Under the pieces are notes generated by a model. It searched no databases. It was not told the DNA's origin and saw only the letters and a list, made by a program, of their open reading frames with translations. The translations under genes and the position numbers were made by a program. This document shows, piece by piece, positions 22,907-31,370 of a stretch of DNA of 31,370 nt. The stretch comes from JBBDMU01 sp040905685. Lineage in GTDB: Bacteria > Bacteroidota > Rhodothermia > Balneolales > Natronogracilivirgulaceae. The stretch's first letter is position 1; every line of letters starts with the position of its first letter. The stretch is from assembly GCA_040905685.1 (NCBI GenBank), contig JBBDRB010000063.1, forward strand, positions 1 to 31,370. The letters are read 5' to 3'.

Positions 22907-25900
22907 TTAAGGCTCCGAACGATTTTTTTTAATCGGCAGGGTAATGCTGCATTGCAGCCCCGGCGGTTTGAACATCAGAACGGCTTCCCCGCCAACACCC
23001 TTAAGGCTCTGTTCTATAAGCTTGCGGCCGAAGCCTGTTTTCTCCGGAGGCTTAACCTCCGGACCTCCTGTTTCCGACCATGTTAGCTTTAAAATGGATT
23101 GGCCCTGTGCCGTTTCCAATTTCCAATCCACACCGACCCTTCCTTTGGGCGAGGCTAACGCTCCATACTTGCGCGCATTGGTTCCCAATTCGTGGATAAC
23201 CAGCGCCAGATGCAAGGCCGGCTGGGAGGCAAGGAACACGGCGGGTCCGCTGTAATCTACACGGTCAGTTTCGTTGTCCCTGAGCGCCAGCTGCCTGCGC
23301 AGGGTTTCGCCCACATAGGCCCCTTCCCGGCCAGACCGGGTAAGCAGGGTATGAGCGGCCGAAAGGGCCCTGATCCGTCCATTAAAGCTGTCAACGAAAT
23401 CCTCCGGATTGGTTGTTTGCCGCAAGGTCTGGGTTGCAATGGACTGTATGGTAGCCAGGGTATTCTTCACCCTGTGATTAAGCTCGCCGAGCAAAAGGCG
23501 CTGCGTATACTCGGCTTGCTTGCGCCCGGTAATATCCAGAGCCATGCCGACGATAAAACGGCGTCCGTCGTGCAGCGTCCCCGGCGAGGAGGCACTGAAA
23601 TTCCAAATCCGTTTTTCTCCCTTACGGGTCAGTATGTTGAAATCATCCGACCAGATCTTTTGGCCATTGGTAAAGAGGTGTTTAATGGAATCTTTAAAAA
23701 TATTCCTGCCGATGCCGTAAGCCTGGGAAAGCCAGGTTTTAAAAACGGAGGCATCTTCCATGGTATACCCGGTCAGATCCATCCAGGTATTGTTGATCTG
23801 CAGAACTTCCCCGTCATCGGCATGTATGATTATCGGAATAGGGGCATTTTGAAAGATACGGCGCAACTGCTCTTCCTGGACCCGGAGCGCCTCTTCGGCG
23901 CGGGTCTGTTCAACGGCTGCCCAGGTTCGTCCGGCCGTCTCTTCGATCAGGGAAACCTCGCTTTTGGTCCATGTCCGGGGAGCCGACTGGTGAGCAACAA
24001 AAAAAGCCACCGGCCGCCCTTTTTTTACCAGGGGTACGATCACATAAGCATAGGTAGCAATGCCGGTCTGGGTAATGCGCTCCTGCTCGGTCAGTCGTTC
24101 ATCGGTAGTAACATCCGGGATCACAAGCGTATGTCCGTCACGGAAGATGTTCATCAGCGTTGGGCCGTAATCATCAATTTGGTGACGCCCGAGGATGGAC
24201 GGTACGTCTTCACGGTATTCGGCTGTGACGCGGACCCAGGCTCCATCATCGCTTATCTCTCCATAGTTGACCCTGCTGATATCGAGGTGGCGGGCAAGCA
24301 CCCGGGCCGCTTCGTTCAGGATTTCAGCAGGATCAGACAAGGGACGCAGCGTATCCGACAGGGTGATCACATATTTATCACGCTCTTCCCGTTGCTTTCT
24401 TTCCGTCTGGTCTTGCAGGATCTTCACGAATCCCGTCAACTTGCCCTGATCATCTTTCATGCTCATCATCATACCCGAGGCCCAGAAACGGCTGCCGTCT
24501 TTCCTGACATGCGGACGTTCGTCGCTAGCGCTGCCATTTTTATGTGCGAGCAGGATTTCCTCTTTGGCTTTTTCAGCCGGTTCCCCGTCATCACCGTGGA
24601 ATATAATTTCACCGGACCTTCCTATGACCTCCTCTTCACTCCATCCCAGGAGGCGTCCGGCTCCCGTATTCCAGGAATCAATGCGCCCTTCAGGGTCCAG
24701 CGTGAAAATCGCATACTCGGTGGCACTCTCCACCATGGTCCGGAATCGTTCTTCACCTTCCCGCAGAGCCGAGCCGATCCGGTTTTGCTCAATCGCAATG
24801 CCTGCAATATGCGTGCCAAATTCAGCCAGCCTGTATTCCCATTTATCCGGGTTACCCGGCTGATCGAAACACAGCATGAACGAGCCAATGGGCTGACCGT
24901 CCATATCCGTAATGGGTTTTGAGTGACAGGCTTTTATACCGTGAGCCAAACATAGATTTCGCCACTCTTCGGAATAACGGGTGTCTTCGGCGATATTCGG
25001 GCAGCTAACCGGCCGGCCAAGGGTTACGGCTTCGCCACAGGTACCGCTTGCAGGGTCGCCGGTGGAGAGGCCTTTAAACCTTTCTCCGAACGAGGTCATC
25101 CTGTCCGGACTCGTGAAGCGCGAAAACGAACGATGTTTTTTACCGGTGATCAGGATGCTTGAGCGGGCCTGACGATTAAGCCGGGGCACGGCCTGGCACA
25201 ATTCTTCCAGAATTTTCTCCAGAGGGTTGCCGGATGCGATCAGTTCGAGCAGCCTTTTTTGTTCAAGCAGCAACAGTTCCGTTCTTTTGCGACCGGTCTG
25301 ATCAATTCCCTGCACAAATATTCCGTTAATGGTCCCGCCGGATTCGAGAATCGGCTGATAGGTAAAATCCAGAAATCGCTCTTCGGCCGGCATGCCGGCA
25401 TTACGCTGCAGGGTAATGCGAAAATCGGTGACCGTAAACGTTTCTCCGGTCTCGTATACTTTATCCAGAAGGGATTTGATGCCCTGATCTTCCGTATCCG
25501 GCAGGGCTTCGGCCAGGGGCTTTCCCAAAATCTGCCGGTTGCCGGCCAGTTGCCGGTAAAGGTCGTTGACCCGTTCGAAGACATGGTCGGGTCCCTTCAG
25601 GATGCACATGAACGATGGGGCCTGTTTAAATACTTCAGCAAGCCTTTCCTCTCCATTCCCATTGTGGCGGACGGTGTCTGCGGCGAGGATAAGAATGCCG
25701 GAGACCCGGTCATCGCTGCCCCGTAGCGGATGCAGCGTGTAGTGTAAATTTTCAAGGTGTTTTACCTTTCCGGTGGACAGTACCTGTTCCAGGTGGGGAC
25801 GGATGGACTCCCATCGATCCGCAAAAACCTCCCGGGCCGGTTTACCATTCTCCTCCGGTTTTCCTCCCGTCTGTGCGGCCCAGGCATCATTGAAGATCAT

Positions 25901-26098
25901 CCTGAAGTCGCTACCCCAGAACAGGGCGGCCGGCAAGCTCAGTTCCAGGCAAAGCGATGTGGAAATGCGCAATTCCTGAGGCCAGTGAACGGGAGCCCCC
26001 GGCCATATGGCAGACCAGTCATGATGGTTCAAATACCGGGCCATAGCCGTATGACCGTGAAAGAGCTTTCCCGGGTTTGTTTTATTTATACCAATCAT
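22907..26098 (-). CDS. Soluble HWE-family histidine kinase with multiple PAS and GAF domains
   Basis: A 1063-residue sensor kinase without membrane segments. By eye the order is PAS (about 40-145), PAS (155-270), GAF (280-440, with GTCGEAV and GRPVSCPNI), PAS (450-570, ending QDQTERK), GAF (580-735), PAS (745-865, ending LDITGRK), then the catalytic part. The phosphoacceptor is H875 in GELNHRVKNTLATIQ. The ATP-binding part has VIHELGTNARKYGAL and the W-x-E of LTWSETGGP, which with the His defines the HWE group. GFGRKLIEQSLKGVGG follows. I chose ATG 26098, with GAGAGG just before it, over an in-frame TTG at 26119. Signals sensed are unknown; GAF and PAS domains suggest small molecules, redox or light. 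Confidence 0.92.
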   Translation of the reverse strand: MIGINKTNPGKLFHGHTAMARYLNHHDWSAIWPGAPVHWPQELRISTSLCLELSLPAALFWGSDFRMIFNDAWAAQTGGKPEENGKPAREVFADRWESIRPHLEQVLSTGKVKHLENLHYTLHPLRGSDDRVSGILILAADTVRHNGNGEERLAEVFKQAPSFMCILKGPDHVFERVNDLYRQLAGNRQILGKPLAEALPDTEDQGIKSLLDKVYETGETFTVTDFRITLQRNAGMPAEERFLDFTYQPILESGGTINGIFVQGIDQTGRKRTELLLLEQKRLLELIASGNPLEKILEELCQAVPRLNRQARSSILITGKKHRSFSRFTSPDRMTSFGERFKGLSTGDPASGTCGEAVTLGRPVSCPNIAEDTRYSEEWRNLCLAHGIKACHSKPITDMDGQPIGSFMLCFDQPGNPDKWEYRLAEFGTHIAGIAIEQNRIGSALREGEERFRTMVESATEYAIFTLDPEGRIDSWNTGAGRLLGWSEEEVIGRSGEIIFHGDDGEPAEKAKEEILLAHKNGSASDERPHVRKDGSRFWASGMMMSMKDDQGKLTGFVKILQDQTERKQREERDKYVITLSDTLRPLSDPAEILNEAARVLARHLDISRVNYGEISDDGAWVRVTAEYREDVPSILGRHQIDDYGPTLMNIFRDGHTLVIPDVTTDERLTEQERITQTGIATYAYVIVPLVKKGRPVAFFVAHQSAPRTWTKSEVSLIEETAGRTWAAVEQTRAEEALRVQEEQLRRIFQNAPIPIIIHADDGEVLQINNTWMDLTGYTMEDASVFKTWLSQAYGIGRNIFKDSIKHLFTNGQKIWSDDFNILTRKGEKRIWNFSASSPGTLHDGRRFIVGMALDITGRKQAEYTQRLLLGELNHRVKNTLATIQSIATQTLRQTTNPEDFVDSFNGRIRALSAAHTLLTRSGREGAYVGETLRRQLALRDNETDRVDYSGPAVFLASQPALHLALVIHELGTNARKYGALASPKGRVGVDWKLETAQGQSILKLTWSETGGPEVKPPEKTGFGRKLIEQSLKGVGGEAVLMFKPPGLQCSITLPIKKNRSEP

Positions 26099-26273
26099 GA
26101 ACCTCTCTTGATCAGCCAATGCTGTTTTCTAATGATTGTAATGGATTATCCCACAGTTAAGTTCCAACGCAGAAAAGGCCGGTCAAGTGTAATTATGCAA
26201 AGTTCGTATACGGTTTATCCGGATCTTTTCTTTATCTTCAGGGTCCGCAGCGCCATATTTCTTAATTCTGATA

Positions 26274-27635
26274 ATGTCCAAAATAAAAAACCACTTTATC
26301 TGCCGTGAATGCGGCTATTCCTCGGGTAAATGGGTTGGAAATTGTCCGCAGTGCTCCAGCTGGAATTCCTTTGATGAGGCCGTCAAGCAGCAAGGTAAGC
26401 CTGAACAGCATAAGGCCAGGATCAATGGAAGCCGTTACAACAGCCGCCCGTCTCCGCTCAAATCCATTTCCGTGCTGGAGTCGGATCGCTATACCAGCGG
26501 GATCGGAGAGTTCGACCGTGTTCTGGGAGGAGGATTCATGCCGGGATCATTTGTTCTGCTTGGAGGGGACCCGGGCATAGGTAAAAGCACCATTGCCCTG
26601 CAGATGGCCAGGGAAAACAAGAACATAAAGATCCTGTACACGTCCGGCGAAGAATCGGCCGGACAAATAAAGCAGCGTGCCCTCAGGATGGAATGCGATG
26701 AACCTGAACTGCAGGTTTATACCGAGACGGACATCAACCTGATCATTGAACAGGCCCGGCAGGACCGGCCCGATATCCTGGTCGTGGACTCCATTCAAAC
26801 CGTGTTCCGTCCGGAGTTAACCAGCATGCCGGGAACCGTAGCTCAGATCCGCGAATGTGCGGCCCTGCTCATGCAGCTGGCCAAACATGAGGGTATCACG
26901 GTGCTGACCATCGGTCACGTTACCAAAGAAGGCGATCTGGCGGGTCCGCGTGTACTGGAACATATGGTGGATACCGTGATCCAGTTTGAAGGGGACAAAA
27001 ACCTGGACTACCGCATCCTCCGGACCCTTAAAAACCGTTTTGGTCCGGCCGGGGAGATCGGAGTATTTGAAATGACGGCTACCGGACTGGAACAGGTTAC
27101 GAATCCCTCCCAGTTGTTTTTGTCCGAATACGACAGCTCGGTCAGTGGAAATGCGGTGGTATGTACGATGGAAGGGTCGAGGCCCGTTCTATTGGAAGTA
27201 CAGGCACTGGTGACGCCGAGCAATTATGGAATGCCTCAGCATACGGCTTCCGGCTTTGACCAGCGAAGGTTGTCTTTATTGATAGCAGTGCTGGAAAAAA
27301 GGGGAGGGTTTCCCTTTTCGAGCCGGGATGTTTTCCTGAACATTGCAGGTGGGATGAAGTTAAGCGAAACAGCCTGCGACCTGGGCGTGGCATGCGCGCT
27401 TGTATCCAGCCTGATGGATAAGCCGGTAGCGGGTAATCTCGCTTTTATCGGTGAAATCGGGCTTGGCGCTGAAGTACGGAAAGTGACACGCATTCAGGCG
27501 CGTGTGGAGGAAGTAAAGAAAATGGGTTTCAAAAAAGCGCTGATTCCGGGGGGGAGTAAAGTCTCTGCTGAGGGGATAAATCTGGTGAAAGTCAATAATC
27601 TCCAGGGCGCTCTTAAAGAAGGCCCCGGGATTTAA
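26274..27635 (+). CDS. radA: DNA repair protein RadA (Sms)
   Basis: A RecA-like ATPase that drives branch migration of recombination intermediates. It has an N-terminal zinc finger C10-x2-C13 ... C24-x2-C27, Walker A GGDPGIGKST (residues about 98-106), the Walker B region ILVVDSIQTV, and the RadA-specific KNRFG motif at 253-257. A C-terminal Lon-type domain follows (ALVTPSNYGMPQHTASGFD, FLNIAGGMKLSETACDL, FIGEIGLGAEVR). The 453-residue length is normal. The ATG has no Shine-Dalgarno sequence; a TATCTTCA box lies about 30 bases upstream. It diverges from the kinase gene and converges on rpsU with seven bases between them. Confidence 0.97.
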   Translation: MSKIKNHFICRECGYSSGKWVGNCPQCSSWNSFDEAVKQQGKPEQHKARINGSRYNSRPSPLKSISVLESDRYTSGIGEFDRVLGGGFMPGSFVLLGGDPGIGKSTIALQMARENKNIKILYTSGEESAGQIKQRALRMECDEPELQVYTETDINLIIEQARQDRPDILVVDSIQTVFRPELTSMPGTVAQIRECAALLMQLAKHEGITVLTIGHVTKEGDLAGPRVLEHMVDTVIQFEGDKNLDYRILRTLKNRFGPAGEIGVFEMTATGLEQVTNPSQLFLSEYDSSVSGNAVVCTMEGSRPVLLEVQALVTPSNYGMPQHTASGFDQRRLSLLIAVLEKRGGFPFSSRDVFLNIAGGMKLSETACDLGVACALVSSLMDKPVAGNLAFIGEIGLGAEVRKVTRIQARVEEVKKMGFKKALIPGGSKVSAEGINLVKVNNLQGALKEGPGI

Positions 27636-27642
27636 TCGCTTG

Positions 27643-27840
27643 CTATCTCCATTCGTCGCGACGGCGTTTGCGTTCTTCACGAACACTCTTTTTATGAGCT
27701 TCCCTTTTTTCTTCAGAGGGCTTGGCGAATTGCTGGCGTTCCTTATATTCCATCAATACCCGTGAGCGGGTAATCATTTTTTTAAAACGATTAATGGCTC
27801 TATCAATACTTTCGTTATCTTTTACCTTTATACCGATCAT
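27643..27840 (-). CDS. rpsU: 30S ribosomal protein S21
   Basis: A 65-residue very basic protein of the small ribosomal subunit platform, near the 3' end of 16S rRNA. It begins with the family's IGIKVKDNESIDRAINRFKK and has the KERQQFAKPSEEK centre and a C-terminal stretch of alternating Lys/Arg/Glu. In Bacteroidota S21 helps hide the anti-Shine-Dalgarno, and rpsU itself often has a strong Shine-Dalgarno for feedback. Here the bases before the ATG are AT-rich with none. It is divergent from the ABC-F gene, with only 39 bases between the two start codons. Confidence 0.95.
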   Translation of the reverse strand: MIGIKVKDNESIDRAINRFKKMITRSRVLMEYKERQQFAKPSEEKREAHKKSVREERKRRRDEWR

Positions 27841-27879
27841 AAATCAGAATTATTCACTTAAAGTTGGTTATTATTTTTC

Positions 27880-29889
27880 ATGCTTGCAGTCCAGAATATA
27901 ACATTTTTTATATCAAACCGCTGTCTTTTCAAAAATTTAAATTTGCAGGCCAACCCGGGAGACCGCATTGGTCTGGTAGGTCCTAACGGTGCGGGCAAAA
28001 CTACATTGCTTCGCCTGATCACCGGCAAGATCAAACCGGAAGGCGGTCAGGTAACATGGCCTTCCGATACCAGTGTGGGGTATCTTGAGCAGGAGGTCCT
28101 GGAAGTCAATGTCAATCAAAGCATCAAGAGCGTTGCCATGATGGCCTTTGACGAGGCCATCCGCCTGGAGAAGGAGATCATTAAACTGGGCAACCAGATT
28201 GCTGAAACTTCCGATTTCCTGTCGGATGATTATCAAAAACTGCTGGAAAAAATAGAGCGGGCCCAGACGCGCTATGATCTGCTGGAAGGCGACAGAAAAG
28301 AGGCCAAAACCGAGGAGATGCTGGAGGGGCTGGGCTTCAATACGCAGGATCTGGATGAGCCCGTGGCCAAATTCAGCGGAGGATGGCGCATGAGGGCCCT
28401 GCTGGCTAAACTCCTGCTGCAGCGGCCCGATATCCTGCTGCTCGATGAGCCGACCAACCACCTGGATATCGATTCTATCGAATGGCTCGAGAAATATCTG
28501 CAGTCCTATCCCGGAGCGGTTATTCTGGTCAGTCACGATCAGTATTTTCTCAACCGGATGGTAAACCGGATTGCCGAACTGCGGAACAGCCGGATCTTCA
28601 CCTATACGGGCAATTATGACCAGTACCTCATTCAGCGGGAAGAGCAAATAGAAATGCAGGCCAAAGTTTATGAAGCCCAGCAAAAGGAAATCGCCCAGAC
28701 CGAACGTTTCATAGAACGATTTAAGGCCAAGGCAACCAAAGCCAAACAGGCACAAAGCCGGGTCAAAAGTCTGGAGAAGATGGAAAGGGTGGAAGCTCCC
28801 GACGATGCCCAGGCTGAAATGAGCTTCCGCTTTCAGGATCCCCCCCGCTCGGGCAAAGTTGTGCTTGAGATCAAAGACCTGAAAAAAACCTATGCCGGGG
28901 TCGACAACCCGGCTCCAGTGCGCGTGTTCACCGGCGGACAGGACCTTGAGATCCAGCGGGGCGATAAAATTGCCCTTATAGGAACTAACGGAGCCGGAAA
29001 ATCAACCCTTGCGCGGATCATCAACGGAAATGAGCCTTTTGACGGAACCATGAAAGAAGGGCATAAGGTCCATCAGACTTTTTTCGCCCAGCATCTGGCC
29101 GATGTGCTGGAATCCGACCGTACGGTGCTCGATGAAACGCTGGCCTCGGCACCGAACGCCGAAGCCCGGTCTAATGCCCGCAACATCCTGGGATGTTTCT
29201 TGTTTTCCGGTGACGATGTATTTAAGCCCATTTCCGTATTAAGCGGAGGGGAGCGAAGCCGGCTGGCTTTGGCGAAAACCCTGCTGCAGCCGGCAAATTT
29301 CCTGATCCTCGATGAGCCTACCAATCACCTGGATATTCAGTCCAAAAACGTGCTTCTTCAGGCCCTGAAAGACTACAAAGGCACGGTGCTGGCCGTTAGT
29401 CACGACCGCCACTTCCTGGCTGAGTTTGCCTCCACGGTCTGGAGGGTGGAAGACGGGCAGGTATCGATCTACGATGGCGGATACAGCTATTATGAATGGA
29501 AGCGCAGGGAACAGACTGCCGCCCCGGCCTACAATGGAAACCGGCCCGAAAGTCCGCCGGTGAAAACGACGCAAACCAGAAAAGATGGCGGCGGACCTAA
29601 AACCAAAGAACAAAAACGCCTGGAAGCGCAGATGAGGAAGAAGCCGGGCGGGCGGTCCAATGGAAACCCGAATGGGTTCAAAAAACAGATCCACCAGTAC
29701 GAATTGGAACTCGAACAGCTGGAAGCGAGAAAAGCCGAGTTGGAAAAACTGCTTGCCGATACGTCTTTTTACGACAAGCCCGAGGCTACCGGCTGCATCC
29801 GTGAGCATGCCGAAATCGAAAAAAAATCGACCGAGCTGTTTTCGAAATGGACCGAAGCGGCGGAAAAGCTTGAGGCGATGGAAAAATGA
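27880..29889 (+). CDS. ABC-F family ATPase (ribosome-associated type)
   Basis: A 669-residue protein with two ABC ATPase domains and no membrane part. Domain 1 has Walker A GPNGAGKT (34-41), signature FSGGWRMRALLA and LLLDEPTNHLD. Domain 2 has GTNGAGKS (from residue 368), signature LSGGERSRLALA and LILDEPTNHLD. The linker of about 80 residues between them (QIEMQAKVYEAQQKEI onward, rich in Lys/Gln/Glu) is the P-site tRNA interaction motif region. A C-terminal basic and coiled-coil extension (about 560-669, ending EQLEARKAELEKLL and after) resembles Uup-type proteins. These proteins act on stalled ribosomes or, for Uup, on DNA and ribosome assembly. Antibiotic resistance is possible but not shown. 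Its stop overlaps the pdxH start as ATGA. Confidence 0.93.
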   Translation: MLAVQNITFFISNRCLFKNLNLQANPGDRIGLVGPNGAGKTTLLRLITGKIKPEGGQVTWPSDTSVGYLEQEVLEVNVNQSIKSVAMMAFDEAIRLEKEIIKLGNQIAETSDFLSDDYQKLLEKIERAQTRYDLLEGDRKEAKTEEMLEGLGFNTQDLDEPVAKFSGGWRMRALLAKLLLQRPDILLLDEPTNHLDIDSIEWLEKYLQSYPGAVILVSHDQYFLNRMVNRIAELRNSRIFTYTGNYDQYLIQREEQIEMQAKVYEAQQKEIAQTERFIERFKAKATKAKQAQSRVKSLEKMERVEAPDDAQAEMSFRFQDPPRSGKVVLEIKDLKKTYAGVDNPAPVRVFTGGQDLEIQRGDKIALIGTNGAGKSTLARIINGNEPFDGTMKEGHKVHQTFFAQHLADVLESDRTVLDETLASAPNAEARSNARNILGCFLFSGDDVFKPISVLSGGERSRLALAKTLLQPANFLILDEPTNHLDIQSKNVLLQALKDYKGTVLAVSHDRHFLAEFASTVWRVEDGQVSIYDGGYSYYEWKRREQTAAPAYNGNRPESPPVKTTQTRKDGGGPKTKEQKRLEAQMRKKPGGRSNGNPNGFKKQIHQYELELEQLEARKAELEKLLADTSFYDKPEATGCIREHAEIEKKSTELFSKWTEAAEKLEAMEK

Positions 29890-30542
29890 AAGAACCGGAC
29901 ATGAACCAAATAGCCCAGTTACGGCGGGATTACCGGTCCGGCGGCCTGGTGGAAAAAGACCTCAGGGATCATCCCCTTGACCAGTTCGGGCTATGGTTTG
30001 ATCAGGCATTGAGGTCCGGCATCCTGGAGCCCAATGCCATGACCCTGGCTACGGCCGACCAGTCCGGCCGCCCCTCTGCGCGCATGGTCTTGTTAAAGGG
30101 GTATGACAAAGAGGGCTTCAGTTTTTTTTCCAATTACACCAGCAGGAAAGGCCGGGAATTGGCAGAGAACCCCAGGGCTTCGCTGGTATTTTTCTGGGGC
30201 GAACTGGAACGGCAGGTCCGCATTGAAGGGGAGACGGAAAAATTATCCCAAACGATCTCGGAAGAGTATTTTCACAGCCGGCCGTTTGAAAGCCAGATCG
30301 GGGCCTGGGCCTCCAGCCAGGGTTCCGTTCTGAAAGGACGGGATGAACTGGAAAAAGCCCATGAGATCATAGCCTCCAGGTTTAAGGGCAAACAGGTTCC
30401 CATGCCCGGGTACTGGGGGGGATACCTGCTGCGCCCGTCACGCATCGAGTTCTGGCAGGGCCGTCCCAGCCGCCTCCACGACCGGCTGGTATACCGGAAA
30501 GCGGAAGAAGATCAATGGGTTACCGAGCGCCTGGCCCCCTGA
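29886..30542 (+). CDS. pdxH: Pyridoxamine/pyridoxine 5'-phosphate oxidase
   Basis: An FMN enzyme that oxidises PNP or PMP to pyridoxal 5'-phosphate. Family motifs are present: RRDYRSGGL near the start, ATADQSGRPSARMVLLKGYD, FFSNYTSRKGRELAENP, FFWGELERQVRIEG, the SQ-S segment GAWASSQGSVL, and the C-terminal W-Q-G-R-P-S-R-L-H-D-R ending RLAP. At 218 residues it is of normal length. The start overlaps the ABC-F stop; ATG 29898 would give MNQIAQLRRDY and is equally likely. PLP made here would serve the KamA-family enzyme among others, but no regulatory link is visible. Confidence 0.96.
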   Translation: MKEPDMNQIAQLRRDYRSGGLVEKDLRDHPLDQFGLWFDQALRSGILEPNAMTLATADQSGRPSARMVLLKGYDKEGFSFFSNYTSRKGRELAENPRASLVFFWGELERQVRIEGETEKLSQTISEEYFHSRPFESQIGAWASSQGSVLKGRDELEKAHEIIASRFKGKQVPMPGYWGGYLLRPSRIEFWQGRPSRLHDRLVYRKAEEDQWVTERLAP

Positions 30543-30565
30543 CCCCAACCTAAAAACCAGTAGTC

Positions 30566-31231
30566 GTGTCAAAGAACAAGCTGTACCGTTATGCCCAGGT
30601 TAAAAAGCTTCGGAACGTAATCGAGCTGTCCAATTACAAGCCGGGCGATTATGCCCGGGTCCGGGGAAAATGGGCAAAAGAGATCTTTTGCAGCGATAAA
30701 CCGCTAACCCTTGAGCTGGCATGCGGCAAGGGCGATTATGTGCTGGCTCTGGCCCGGCAGCATCCGGAACTGAATTTTATCGGCATTGACATAAAAGGGG
30801 ACCGTCTTGTCAGGGGCGCTCAATATGCTGAGAACAAGGGGCTCACCAATGTGATCTTCCTGCGGGTGTTCATCGATCATATTGATAATTATTTCGCTCC
30901 TGCAGAGGTCTCCGATATCTGGATTACGTTTCCCGACCCGTATGCAAGCACCACCAAGGAAATGAAAAGGCTTACCTCTCCGCCTTTTCTGGAGAAGTAC
31001 CGCAGGATAGCCGGTCCCGGGCATAATATCCATTTGAAGACCGATGACCCCGGCCTGTTCCGGTATACGCTGGAAACGCTGGCATCACACAAAGGCCGGG
31101 TGCTGGAGCTTAACGAAGATGTTTACGCCGCCGCAGAAGTCCCTGATATTTTGAATATCCAGACCTATTACGAACGAAAGCATCTGGAAGCCGGCAAGAT
31201 CATCCGGTACGTTCGATTCAGCCTCGGTTGA
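30566..31231 (+). CDS. trmB: tRNA (guanine-N7-)-methyltransferase
   Basis: Makes m7G46 in the tRNA variable loop using S-adenosylmethionine. The SAM motif LTLELACGKGDYVLALA, the acidic strand FIGIDIKGDRLVRGA, and the catalytic-site segment ITFPDPYASTTKEMKRLTSPPFLEKYRRI are all clear. In many homologues the last reads PDPWPKKRHHKRR; the form here is the short one often seen in Bacteroidota. It is 221 residues long. The start is GTG at 30566 without a Shine-Dalgarno sequence, 23 bases after pdxH. The stop overlaps a TTG that opens the next frame. Confidence 0.93.
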   Translation: MSKNKLYRYAQVKKLRNVIELSNYKPGDYARVRGKWAKEIFCSDKPLTLELACGKGDYVLALARQHPELNFIGIDIKGDRLVRGAQYAENKGLTNVIFLRVFIDHIDNYFAPAEVSDIWITFPDPYASTTKEMKRLTSPPFLEKYRRIAGPGHNIHLKTDDPGLFRYTLETLASHKGRVLELNEDVYAAAEVPDILNIQTYYERKHLEAGKIIRYVRFSLG

Positions 31232-31370
31232 ACTCAAAGCCTTATTTCAGGCTGAACAAACAAGGTCAGATCATAATCGATGCCGATGGGGTGATAGACG
31301 TGGTGGCGGGCTTGAAAAACAGGGCATCCATGAACCGTTAGATATCTACCGTAAAGCCGGCCTGGAAAAC
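31228..31370 (+). pseudogene. Partial reading frame at the window end with an apparent frameshift
   Basis: From a TTG overlapping the trmB stop, the frame reads NSKPYFRLNKQGQIIIDADG and continues VIDVVAGLKNR before hitting TAG at 31339-31341. Another frame then carries sense-looking sequence, GIHEPLDIYRKAGLEN, to the window end. One extra G in the GGG at 31322-31324 would join them. This looks like one gene with a one-base deletion or a sequencing error. I do not recognise the family, and the rest lies outside the window. Confidence 0.35.

Noticed and set aside
23192..24922. Plus-strand open frame of 576 codons opposite the histidine kinase
   Set aside because: It is the mirror of a high-GC coding region; the peptide shows no domain or motif, while the minus strand encodes clear GAF, PAS and kinase sequence throughout.
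27937..28755. Minus-strand open frame of 272 codons opposite the ABC-F gene
   Set aside because: It lies wholly inside the first ABC domain coding region and has no recognisable motif.

Overview
The window reads as chromosomal DNA, roughly 50-55% GC and densely coded, from a member of the Bacteroidota / FCB group. It looks most like Balneolota or Rhodothermota, at moderate confidence. The grounds are an acetyl-CoA carboxylase beta subunit without zinc-finger cysteines, TAnnTTTG-type promoter boxes, few Shine-Dalgarno sites, a short S21 protein, and paired secreted M16 peptidases and secreted DPP-IV peptidases. No phage, IS element, CRISPR array, tRNA or rRNA was seen. One 100-N assembly gap (1700-1799) interrupts truA.

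Layout. 1-930: 3' part of an FG-GAP/VCBS repeat protein, overlapping a GNAT acetyltransferase (927-1409). 1400-9771, all minus strand, a probable eight-gene transcription unit in the order tsaB, accD, DPP-IV peptidase, ccmC, ccmD-like, ccmE, ccmF, truA. 9855-13446, minus strand: a periplasmic adaptor followed by two MacB/FtsX-type permeases with no ATPase beside them. 13574-18130, plus strand: a TlpA-like thioredoxin lipoprotein, then an active and a probably inactive M16 peptidase. 18131-18591: the only long non-coding stretch, holding a 39-codon small ORF and a strongly structured leader. 18592-19995: a KamA-family radical-SAM aminomutase. Then pyrC (minus), xseA (plus), a stand-alone receiver protein and a 1063-residue HWE histidine kinase (minus), radA (plus), rpsU (minus), and a plus-strand run of an ABC-F protein, pdxH and trmB. 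The window ends in a partial, apparently frameshifted reading frame.

How the genes work together. ccmC-ccmD-ccmE-ccmF are the heme-handling part of System I cytochrome c maturation, but CcmE carries Cys-x3-Tyr in place of His-x3-Tyr and no ccmH is present, which matches the variant (I*) form. The adaptor and two permeases should form an envelope efflux or extrusion complex with an ATPase encoded elsewhere. The two M16 proteins probably form a heterodimer. The kinase and receiver form a soluble sensory pair. The remaining genes are housekeeping: tRNA modification, fatty acid, pyrimidine and PLP synthesis, DNA repair and translation.

The most interesting points are the three-hairpin leader with a possible alternative pairing before kamA, the replacement of both lysine-binding Asp residues in that KamA protein, and the variant CcmE. 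All functional calls rest on reading motifs by eye; no database search was run.
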